Below are positions 8,054-13,802 of a stretch of 14,384 bases of DNA, one piece after another. A model generated the notes under the pieces. The model had not been told where the DNA came from, did no database searches, and saw only the letters and a program-made list of their open reading frames with translations. The stretch is taken from NCBI GenBank assembly GCA_902796045.1, contig CADBNQ010000221.1, positions 1 to 14,384 of the forward strand, given 5' to 3'. Both the position numbers and the translations under genes were made by a program. The stretch is from an uncultured Lachnospiraceae bacterium. GTDB lineage: Bacteria; Bacillota; Clostridia; Lachnospirales; Lachnospiraceae. Within the stretch, counting starts at the first letter, position 1, and the number at the start of each line of letters is the position of its first letter.

Positions 8054-8082
8054 AAAAAAGGTCCGGTCCAAAAGACCGGACC
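8054..8082 (-). terminator. Intrinsic terminator between gapA and pgk
   Basis: A perfect 9-bp inverted repeat (GGTCCGGTC at 8060-8068, GACCGGACC at 8074-8082) has a 5-base loop and, on the minus strand, is followed by TTTTTTG. It is a textbook intrinsic terminator directed against transcription leaving gapA, ending only about 26 bases before the pgk start codon. Confidence 0.88.
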
Positions 8083-8119
8083 CATGTCAGGATCGATTAA
8101 TACAAGACGATTCCGCTTA

Positions 8120-9136
8120 TTATGCTAATTCTGCGAAGTATTTGATTGTACGAACCATCTGGGATGTGTAGCTGTTCTCATTGTCATACCATGAAACAAC
8201 CTGTACCTCATAGAGGCCGTCGCCGATGGGGTTAACCATGGTCTGAGTAGAATCGAACAGGGAGCCATAAGTCATACCTACAATATCAGAAGAAACGATC
8301 AGGTCTTCATTGTAGCCGTAGGACTCGTTGGCAGCTGCCTTCATGGCTGCATTGATTCCGTCTACTGTCACATCATCACCCTTAACAACTGCGGTTAAGA
8401 TAGTGGTGGAACCTGTAGGTGTAGGAACACGCTGAGCAGCGCCGATGAGCTTGCCGTTAAGCTCAGGAATAACAAGGCCGATTGCCTTGGCAGCACCTGT
8501 GCTGTTAGGAACGATGTTTACAGCAGCTGCACGGGAACGTCTCTTGTCGCCCTTCCTCTGAGGTCCGTCAAGTGTCATCTGGTCGCCTGTGTAAGCGTGG
8601 ATCGTACACATGATTCCGGCCTGGATCGGAGCATACTTGTTCAGAGCATCTGCCATAGGAGCAAGACAGTTTGTTGTACAGGAAGCTGCGGAGATGATGG
8701 TATCCTCAGCCTTCAGAATCTGATGGTTTGTGTTGAAAACTACAGTAGGAAGATCATTTCCTGCAGGTGCGGAAATAACTACCTTCTTGGCGCCGGCATT
8801 GATATGTGCCTGTGCCTTGGCTTTGCTGGTATAGAAACCGGAGCACTCTAATACTACGTCAACACCGATCTCTCCCCATGGACAATTGTTGGCATCCGGG
8901 AATGCATAGATCTTGATCTCTTTTCCATCAACGGTAATGGAGTCTTCGCCTGCGGATACTTTAGATGCAAGTGCATAAGTTCCCTGAGAAGAATCGTATT
9001 TTAATAAGTGAGCAAGCATGTCAGGACTTGTCAGATCATTGATGGCTACTACTTCATAGCCCTCAGCGCCGAACATCTGCCTGAAAGCAAGACGACCAAT
9101 ACGACCAAAACCGTTGATTGCAACTTTTACTGCCAT
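8120..9136 (-). CDS. gapA: Glyceraldehyde-3-phosphate dehydrogenase (NAD-type)
   Basis: Oxidative phosphorylation of glyceraldehyde-3-phosphate in glycolysis. The Rossmann motif NGFGRIGR opens the protein; the aspartate in AINDL marks NAD preference. The active-site cysteine is in SAASCTTNCLAP (Cys153 with the chosen start) and the partner histidine in CTIHAYTGDQ (His180). WYDNE near the C-terminus is also typical. The start was set at the ATG at 9136 (MAVKVAINGFG), giving 338 residues, with TAGGAGG at good spacing; a TTG two codons earlier is less likely. It has a strong promoter upstream and a strong terminator downstream, as expected of an abundant enzyme. Confidence 0.98.
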   Translation of the reverse strand: MAVKVAINGFGRIGRLAFRQMFGAEGYEVVAINDLTSPDMLAHLLKYDSSQGTYALASKVSAGEDSITVDGKEIKIYAFPDANNCPWGEIGVDVVLECSGFYTSKAKAQAHINAGAKKVVISAPAGNDLPTVVFNTNHQILKAEDTIISAASCTTNCLAPMADALNKYAPIQAGIMCTIHAYTGDQMTLDGPQRKGDKRRSRAAAVNIVPNSTGAAKAIGLVIPELNGKLIGAAQRVPTPTGSTTILTAVVKGDDVTVDGINAAMKAAANESYGYNEDLIVSSDIVGMTYGSLFDSTQTMVNPIGDGLYEVQVVSWYDNENSYTSQMVRTIKYFAELA

Positions 9137-9180
9137 GTTCAAATTCCTCCTAAGTTAAATAAAAAAATAAAGGTTATCGC

Positions 9181-9198
9181 TTTGACGAAAACGTCAAA
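9181..9198. promoter_or_regulatory. 18-bp palindrome in the gapA leader, candidate operator or 5' hairpin
   Basis: TTTGACGAAAACGTCAAA is a perfect inverted repeat of 7-bp arms around AAAA. It lies ten bases downstream of the gapA -10 box, about where transcription begins, so it could be a repressor operator or form a 5'-end hairpin that stabilises the mRNA. It fits neither the CcpA cre consensus nor the Rex box as I know them, so no regulator is assigned. Confidence 0.55.
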
Positions 9199-9207
9199 TC
9201 TTTAAAT

Positions 9208-9236
9208 ATTTTACCTTTTTTACCTTGATATTTCAA
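9208..9236 (-). promoter_or_regulatory. Sigma-A promoter of gapA
   Basis: On the minus strand TTGAAA (9231-9236) is followed after exactly 17 bases by TAAAAT (9208-9213). Both hexamers match the consensus well and the site is about 70 bases upstream of the gapA start. The -35 box directly abuts the -35 box of the opposing promoter at 9225-9253. Confidence 0.75.
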
Positions 9237-9253
9237 GTGCTATTTTATATTAT
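9225..9253 (+). promoter_or_regulatory. Probable sigma-A promoter of the PHP phosphatase gene
   Basis: TTGATA (9225-9230) is followed after 17 bases by TATTAT (9248-9253), each hexamer one base from consensus. It points to the histidinol-phosphatase-like gene at 9329, leaving a leader of about 70 bases. It overlaps the spacer of the gapA promoter on the other strand. A second -10-like TATACT at 9259-9264 has no usable -35. Confidence 0.6.
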
Positions 9254-9328
9254 TTTACTATACTGTGAATAAGCTTGTAATAATTGATCCGGAAAGGCTC
9301 AAAAAGCCCCTGAAGAAAGGCAAAATGC

Positions 9329-10150
9329 ATGATTTTGACAGACACTCATCTCCACACTTCTTTTTCATCTGATTCCACAGCTTCCATGGATTCCATGATC
9401 CGGCAGGGGATTGCCCTGGGCCTTGAAACCATCTGTTTTACCGAGCATTACGACCCTGATTTTCCTGATATCCCCAGCGGACACGATTTTTCTTTGAACT
9501 TCGACGCTTATTATGACGAGTGCCGGAAGCTGGCTGACCGGTATGCCGGCCGGATTGAAGTACTGCATGGAATCGAGCTGGGCATACAGCCCCATCTTAA
9601 GGATGAGCTGGCAGACTTCATTGATCAGTACGGCAGCCGTTATGATTATATCATTGCTTCCTGCCATCTGGTAGACAGGATGGATATCTATTACCCGGGT
9701 TATTTTGAGACCTGGGGCCCTCAGGGGGGACTTCGCAGATACTTTGAGACGACTTACAGGAACCTGCAGATTTTTGACAGCTACCAGGCCGTTGGACACC
9801 TGGACTATGCCTCCAGGTATATCAGGGGCCCCAGACTCCCCTTCCACTATAAAGAGTACCAGGATATCCTGGACGCCATTCTCCTGCACATCATCAGCCA
9901 TGACAAAGCCCTGGAGGTTAACAGCTCCGGCCTGAAGGCCGGGCTTGACTGGCCCAATCCCCATATGGATATTCTGAAAAGATACAAGGATCTGGGCGGC
10001 AGCCGGATCACCATCGGAAGCGACGGCCACCAGCCGGCCCATATGGCTTATGACTTCCACAGGCTGCCGGCCATACTGAAGGAAGCCGGTTTTGACCACT
10101 ACGAAGTCTACCGGAAACAGAAAGCTTCCCAGGTCCCACTGACAGATTAG
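9329..10150 (+). CDS. PHP-domain phosphatase, histidinol-phosphatase (HisJ) family
   Basis: Metal-dependent phosphoesterase of the PHP superfamily, closest in layout to HisJ/HisK histidinol-phosphate phosphatases, which carry out the penultimate step of histidine synthesis. The trinuclear metal ligands are visible: His7 and His9 (THLHT), Asp15, His40 (FTEHYD), Glu83 (GIELG), His113 (ASCHLVD), His157 (VGHLDY), and Asp232 with His234 (GSDGH). The 273-residue length is normal. The ATG at 9329 has GAAAGG about eight bases upstream. The gene stands alone, divergent from gapA, with no other his genes in the window, so the true substrate could be another phosphate ester. Confidence 0.87.
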   Translation: MILTDTHLHTSFSSDSTASMDSMIRQGIALGLETICFTEHYDPDFPDIPSGHDFSLNFDAYYDECRKLADRYAGRIEVLHGIELGIQPHLKDELADFIDQYGSRYDYIIASCHLVDRMDIYYPGYFETWGPQGGLRRYFETTYRNLQIFDSYQAVGHLDYASRYIRGPRLPFHYKEYQDILDAILLHIISHDKALEVNSSGLKAGLDWPNPHMDILKRYKDLGGSRITIGSDGHQPAHMAYDFHRLPAILKEAGFDHYEVYRKQKASQVPLTD

Positions 10151-10152
10151 AA

Positions 10153-10262
10153 CAAAGTCCGCAAGCGGACATCAACTCCCCTACCCCTCAATCTTGAGGG
10201 ATGAGCGAAGCAGGACTTTGCGCGCCGCCGCACGGCAGCACAGCTGTTTTCTTTGTGCGGCG
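10153..10262 (+). ncRNA. Structured intergenic segment, candidate RNA element or mobile-element relic
   Basis: Starting two bases after the PHP gene stop codon there are several inverted repeats: CAAAGTCC (10153-10160) with GGACTTTG (10213-10220); GTCCGC (10157-10162) with GCGGAC (10165-10170), which shares GTCC with the first and so excludes it; CCCTCAATCTTGAGGG (about 10184-10200); and CGCCGCAC (10226-10233) with GTGCGGCG (10255-10262). No open reading frame fits. It could be a folded transcript tail of the PHP gene, a small RNA, or the end of an insertion element; sequence alone does not decide. Confidence 0.4.
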
Positions 10263-10272
10263 TGTGCAATCC

Positions 10273-10309
10273 AAAAATGCAGTCTCAGCAAGTATGAGAC
10301 TGCATTTTT
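10273..10309 (+). terminator. Strong intrinsic terminator before gdhA
   Basis: A perfect 15-bp inverted repeat (10273-10287 with 10295-10309) has a 7-base loop, arms AAAAATGCAGTCTCA and TGAGACTGCATTTTT. The 3' T tract makes it a terminator for plus-strand transcription from the PHP gene and the structured segment; the 5' A tract makes it potentially bidirectional. Confidence 0.85.
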
Positions 10310-10385
10310 ATGATGATTTCCCTGAAAAAAGGCCTGAAAATCCGTTAATTATGAATTTCTCATGGATTTTTCTTTAATATTTATA

Positions 10386-10414
10386 TTGCGCACTACCCCA
10401 TTATCATGTATAAT
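10386..10414 (+). promoter_or_regulatory. Probable promoter of gdhA
   Basis: A perfect TATAAT (10409-10414) lies 17 bases after TTGCGC (10386-10391), a partial match to the -35 consensus. The AGGAGG ribosome binding site and start codon follow within 40 bases, giving a short leader. The only other sequence between this and the terminator at 10273-10309 is an AT-rich stretch that may help as an UP element. Confidence 0.65.
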
Positions 10415-10452
10415 GGTCAACATGAATATGTAGAATCAAGGAGGAATGAATT

Positions 10453-11787
10453 ATGTCATACGTTGATGATGTACTCGCAAGAGTGATCGCCAAGAATCCA
10501 AGCGAGCCTGAATTCCATCAGGCAGTCACTGAGGTTTTTGAATCTTTGCGTCCGGTGATCGAGGCCAATGAAGACTTCTATAAGAGAGAGGCTATTCTGG
10601 AGAGAATCACCGAGCCTGAGAGAATGATCAAGTTCCGTGTTCCCTGGGTGGACGATCAGGGCCAGGTTCAGGTGAACATGGGAATCCGTGTACAGTTCAA
10701 CAGTGCCATCGGACCTTACAAGGGCGGCCTTCGTTTCCATCCTTCCGTCAATCAGGGGATCATCAAGTTCCTTGGCTTCGAGCAGATCTTCAAGAATTCT
10801 CTGACCGGTCTTCCCATCGGCGGCGGCAAGGGCGGTTCTGATTTTGATCCCAAGGGCAAGTCTGACCGCGAGGTCATGGCTTTCTGCCAGAGCTTTATGA
10901 CAGAGCTCTGCAAATACATTGGAGCCGATGAGGATGTCCCGGCTGGTGATATCGGCGTAGGTGGCAGAGAGATTGGTTACATGTACGGACAGTACAAGAG
11001 GATCACAGGCCTCTATGAGGGCGTTCTTACAGGTAAAGGCCTCACTTACGGCGGTTCTCTTGCCAGAACAGAGGCAACAGGCTATGGTCTGGTCTATCTG
11101 ACAGACGAGCTGTTAAAGTGCCACGGCGAATCCATGGAAGGAAAGACCATCGTCGTTTCCGGCGCCGGAAACGTGGCGATCTACGCCATCGAAAAGGCTC
11201 AGCAGCTGGGCGGCAAGGTTGTAACCTGTTCTGATTCCACAGGCTGGGTATATGATCCTGACGGCATCGATCTGGAAGCCCTCAAGGAGATCAAGGAAGT
11301 AAACCGTGCCCGTCTTACAGAGTATAAGAAATATCGTCCTGACAGTGAGTATCATGAAGGCCGCGGTGTATGGCAGATCAAATGTGATGTTGCTCTTCCC
11401 TGCGCAACACAGAACGAGCTTCTCATCGACGATGCCAAACAGCTGGTAGCCAACGGTGTTATGGCCGTCTGTGAAGGTGCCAACATGCCTACTACCCTGG
11501 ATGCCACCCAGTATCTCCAGGAGAACGGCGTCCTCTTCGTTCCGGGCAAGGCTTCCAATGCCGGCGGTGTAGCAACCTCCGCCCTTGAGATGTCCCAGAA
11601 CAGCGAGAGACTCAGCTGGACCTTTGAGGAGGTAGACAGCAAGCTCCAGAGCATTATGGTCAACATCTACCATAATATCGACGAGGCAGCCAAACGCTAC
11701 GGCAAAGAAGGCGACTATGTCACAGGCGCCAACATTGCCGGCTTTGAGAAGGTTGTCGAAGCCATGCTTGCCCAGGGGATCTGCTAG
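10453..11787 (+). CDS. gdhA: NADP-type glutamate dehydrogenase
   Basis: Reductive amination of 2-oxoglutarate with ammonium to glutamate. The 444-residue protein is of the small hexameric class. Substrate-site residues are seen in GPYKGGLRF (Lys90), the catalytic Lys126 in PIGGGKGGSD, and Asp166 in VPAGD. The nucleotide fold has SGAGNVAIYAIEKA followed by CSDST (259-263); the Ser-Asp-Ser run there is like the E. coli NADPH enzyme and unlike the NAD-type Clostridium symbiosum enzyme, so an assimilatory NADP(H) role is inferred. AAGGAGG lies eight bases before the ATG. The gene has its own promoter and is followed by a long hairpin terminator, so it is probably monocistronic. Its last codon and stop are part of a 25-bp imperfect tandem duplication. 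Confidence 0.97.
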   Translation: MSYVDDVLARVIAKNPSEPEFHQAVTEVFESLRPVIEANEDFYKREAILERITEPERMIKFRVPWVDDQGQVQVNMGIRVQFNSAIGPYKGGLRFHPSVNQGIIKFLGFEQIFKNSLTGLPIGGGKGGSDFDPKGKSDREVMAFCQSFMTELCKYIGADEDVPAGDIGVGGREIGYMYGQYKRITGLYEGVLTGKGLTYGGSLARTEATGYGLVYLTDELLKCHGESMEGKTIVVSGAGNVAIYAIEKAQQLGGKVVTCSDSTGWVYDPDGIDLEALKEIKEVNRARLTEYKKYRPDSEYHEGRGVWQIKCDVALPCATQNELLIDDAKQLVANGVMAVCEGANMPTTLDATQYLQENGVLFVPGKASNAGGVATSALEMSQNSERLSWTFEEVDSKLQSIMVNIYHNIDEAAKRYGKEGDYVTGANIAGFEKVVEAMLAQGIC

Positions 11788-11832
11788 AAGCAGACAGATG
11801 GAATCTTGCTAGAAGCAGATACATGGAACCTG
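11783..11832 (+). repeat. 25-bp imperfect tandem duplication across the gdhA stop codon
   Basis: Two copies of a 25-base unit, starting GCTAGAAGCAGA at 11783 and again at 11808, run head to tail; the units also share ATGGAA. The first includes the TAG stop of gdhA; the second is wholly downstream. Each contains TGCT-AGA-AGCA, a short palindrome. Confidence 0.8.
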
Positions 11833-11852
11833 TTTTAAGCTGATATAGACAG

Positions 11853-11918
11853 GGGCGTCAGCATGTTACGATCCTCTCATTTATAAAAAAGAGGATGGTA
11901 ACTGCTGACGCCCTTTTT
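11853..11918 (+). terminator. Long intrinsic terminator of gdhA
   Basis: GGGCGTCAGCA (11853-11863) pairs with TGCTGACGCCC (11903-11913), followed by TTTTT. A second stem inside, GTTACGATCCTC (11865-11876) with GAGGATGGTAAC (11891-11902), has one mismatch, giving a stem of over 20 bp with an AT-rich 14-base loop. It should efficiently stop gdhA transcription before the repeat array. Confidence 0.9.
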
Positions 11919-11950
11919 GCGCGCTTGGCCAGACCTTCAGTTCTGGAGTC

Positions 11951-12451
11951 GTGAGCGGACTGGATTTAATGATTCAATTTTCAGTCTGCTTCAGGGTTCC
12001 CAATTTCTTGGCTCCGAGCGGACTGTATTTACCTGATCTCTTTTTAGTCTGCTTCCGGATTCTCAACGATCCTCAGACTAACCTTGTCCCTGGCTCCGAG
12101 CAGACTATATTTAATGATTCTCTATTTTGTCCGCTCCAGTACTCCTGGTTTTAGGTGCGTGAGCAGACTATTTTGCGAGTTCACTGTTTCAGTCTGCTTC
12201 GCCTCGGCCAGTTTTGGTGCCATAAGCGGACTATATTTAACGATTCTCTATTTTGTCCGCCCCAAGAGCTCTCATCTCAGCTCGCTTGAGCGGACCATAT
12301 TTAATGATTCTCTATTTCGTCCGCTCCAGTACTCTAAACTACCCTCGCTCGAGCGGACCATATTTACCGATTCTCTATTTTGTCCGCTCCAGCTCTCAAA
12401 CACCCCTCGCTCAAGCGGACCATATTTACTAATTCCCTTTTTTGTCCGCTC
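11951..12451. repeat. Eight-unit, 63-bp-period array of alternating inverted half-sites
   Basis: Eight units each begin with an arm GAGCGGAC (or GAGCAGAC, AAGCGGAC) and carry the inverse arm GTCCGCTC (or GTCTGCTT, GTCCGCCC) 31 bases later. Left arms start at 11953, 12016, 12098, 12161, 12224, 12288, 12351 and 12413; right arms at 11984, 12047, 12129, 12192, 12255, 12319, 12382 and 12444. Spacing between successive arms is 31-33 bases, except one gap of 51 before 12098. The AT-rich core between the arms (TTTAATGATTCTCTATTT) is well conserved in units 3 and 5-7, while the 24-base stretches between units vary more. Units 1, 2 and 4 are the most decayed. The array lies between the convergent gdhA and BASS genes. 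I do not recognise the family. Confidence 0.95.
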
Positions 12452-12768
12452 CAAGCTCTCTCCTCCTCCCCGCACGGCTCGGGTCTGGCGGAAACCGGCA
12501 GGAATTCAATGAATATAAATTGGGATCCGAAGCAACAATCTTGTTAAGGGGAAGAACAGCAGCCTATAGGAGAAGACCGTTTGCAATAGTTTGCGAAGTT
12601 TCGGTTTGCGCTAGCACCGCCACCAGGAGCTTGTTTTGCCTAAGCATGCAAAGCAATGCTCCAATGAAGCATTGCGTGCTAAGCTGGAAATTCTGATGTT
12701 ATCGATAAACAAGATGCGAGTTTTGCGCGACAGCCCATTTTTCTATTATAAAAATACTGCCTCAGATA
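12452..12768. other. Non-coding stretch between repeat array and transporter gene
   Basis: No convincing gene is seen. A hairpin pairs GCAATGCT (12653-12660) with AGCATTGC (12668-12675) across a 7-base loop, with AGCA/TGCT (12643-12646 and 12677-12680) able to extend it. GTTTGC occurs three times at 12579, 12589 and 12604. AACAA-TC-TTGTT near 12535 is a small palindrome. The open frames here lack ribosome binding sites and family resemblance. The AT-rich end near 12735-12765 could weakly terminate the transporter transcript from the right. Confidence 0.5.
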
Positions 12769-13701
12769 TTAATCAAATCTGCGGTATATCCCGGCAAGAA
12801 TCCCGCCGGAGATATTGTGCCATACTGAGAAAATAGCTCCCGGCACCGTAGCCATGGCCAGATTCGGAAATGCTGTCCCCGCCAGGGACGTTGCCAGTCC
12901 GGAATTCTGCATCCCTATCTCTATGGACATGGCTTTTGTCTTCTTCATATCCATTTTCAAAAGTCTGCCAAGGCCGAAGCCGCACAGATAGCCGAGAAGA
13001 TTATGCATGATGACCACTGCAAAGATACTCAGGCCAGTCTCGATGATCTTATCCGCATTGTGGGAAACGACCGTCATGACGATCAGGCAGATCGCGATGA
13101 TTGAAATCGTTGGAAGCACTTTGACCACCCGTTTCGAGTATTCCCCGAAGAAATGATTGATCAGCAGGCCCAAAGCGATTGGAAGGATGACGACTTCTAT
13201 GATCGATATAAACATACTCAGTACATTCACCTTCACTGTTGTGTGAAGAAACAGATAGGTGATGGCCGGGGTCAGGAAGGGAGCCATGAGCGTGTTGATA
13301 CTTGTCATTCCGACAGAAAGGGCCACGTCACCTTCAGAGAGATAGGTGATCACATTGCTGGCCGTGCCGCCGGGACAGGTGCCCACCAGGATCACACCGG
13401 CAAGAAGGGCATCGTCAAAATGAAAGGCTTTACCCAGGGCAAAGGCCAGCAGCGGCATGATGGTGAACTGTCCGATACAGCCAGCCGCAATATTTCTGGG
13501 ATTCGAAAAGACATATTTAAAATCTTCTGCCTTCAGAGTCAGTCCCATTCCGAACATCACGACCATCAGAAGATAATTGATCCAGCCAGTCTGCATCCAA
13601 AGGCCGGTTTTCGGAACAAACAGAGATAAGGCGGCGACAGCAAGAACAGCCGCAGCCATGTATTTACCAAGAAGCCCATTAATTCTTTCAAGTATCTTCA
13701 T
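12769..13701 (-). CDS. Bile acid:sodium symporter (BASS) family transporter
   Basis: Polytopic membrane protein of 310 residues with about nine to ten hydrophobic segments, matching the ten-helix BASS fold. Family marks are CPGGTASN at about residues 109-116, where the unwound helix contributes to Na+ and substrate binding, and EIGMQNSGLA (Glu261, Gln265), which lines up with sodium-site residues of bacterial ASBT homologues. Bacterial members carry organic anions such as pantoate or other carboxylates with Na+; bile acids are not implied and the substrate is unknown. The start was set at the ATG at 13701 (MKILERING), eight bases after GGGAGG; a GTG at 13734 would put an implausible charged tail before it. 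A Na+ gradient, perhaps from the pyrophosphatase, would drive uptake. Confidence 0.92.
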   Translation of the reverse strand: MKILERINGLLGKYMAAAVLAVAALSLFVPKTGLWMQTGWINYLLMVVMFGMGLTLKAEDFKYVFSNPRNIAAGCIGQFTIMPLLAFALGKAFHFDDALLAGVILVGTCPGGTASNVITYLSEGDVALSVGMTSINTLMAPFLTPAITYLFLHTTVKVNVLSMFISIIEVVILPIALGLLINHFFGEYSKRVVKVLPTISIIAICLIVMTVVSHNADKIIETGLSIFAVVIMHNLLGYLCGFGLGRLLKMDMKKTKAMSIEIGMQNSGLATSLAGTAFPNLAMATVPGAIFSVWHNISGGILAGIYRRFD

Positions 13702-13748
13702 GCACATATCCTCCCATACCGGTTTTTTCGGCACTGCATCTATATTTC

Positions 13749-13799
13749 AAGACTCGCTCCCGAAAAGATTATTTCGGAAAGGTTATTTTTAAGACTCGC
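13749..13799. promoter_or_regulatory. Direct repeats flanking a palindrome upstream of the BASS gene
   Basis: AAGACTCGC occurs at 13749-13757 and again at 13791-13799, 42 bases apart. Between them lies a perfect inverted repeat, CCGAAA (13760-13765) and TTTCGG (13772-13777). All of it sits in the short gap between the RlmH-like stop and the transporter start, where the transporter promoter would be expected, though no clear hexamer pair was found. Confidence 0.45.
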
Positions 13800-13802
13800 C
13801 CG

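Noticed and set aside
9137..9142. TTG start giving gapA two extra residues
   Set aside because: The ATG at 9136 starts the conserved MAVKVAINGFGRIGR and has proper ribosome binding site spacing.
9181..9198. CcpA cre site or Rex box
   Set aside because: The palindrome centre and inner arm bases do not fit cre (central CG expected) or the TTGTTAA-N4-TTAACAA pattern of Rex.
9365..10099. 244-residue minus-strand ORF
   Set aside because: Antisense shadow of the PHP gene, whose metal ligands are all present on the plus strand.
11951..12451. CRISPR array
   Set aside because: The geometry is superficially similar, but the repeats are strongly degenerate and palindromic over about 39 bases, the intervening stretches are only about 24 bases and are themselves partly related, and no cas genes are present.
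11951..12451. Integron attC sites
   Set aside because: The palindromes follow each other every 63 bp with no room for cassette genes, and no integron integrase is seen.
12084..12512. 142-residue plus-strand protein with 21-residue repeats
   Set aside because: The repeat arises because the DNA period of 63 is divisible by three. No ribosome binding site is seen and the opposite strand shows an equally repetitive frame (12272-12475), so neither is taken as coding.
12442..12696. 84-residue plus-strand ORF after the array
   Set aside because: It begins inside the last array unit, lacks a ribosome binding site and resembles no family I know.
13702..13734. GTG start adding 11 residues (MPKKPVWEDMC) to the BASS transporter
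   Set aside because: The GGGAGG ribosome binding site lies inside this extension and is well spaced from the ATG at 13701.
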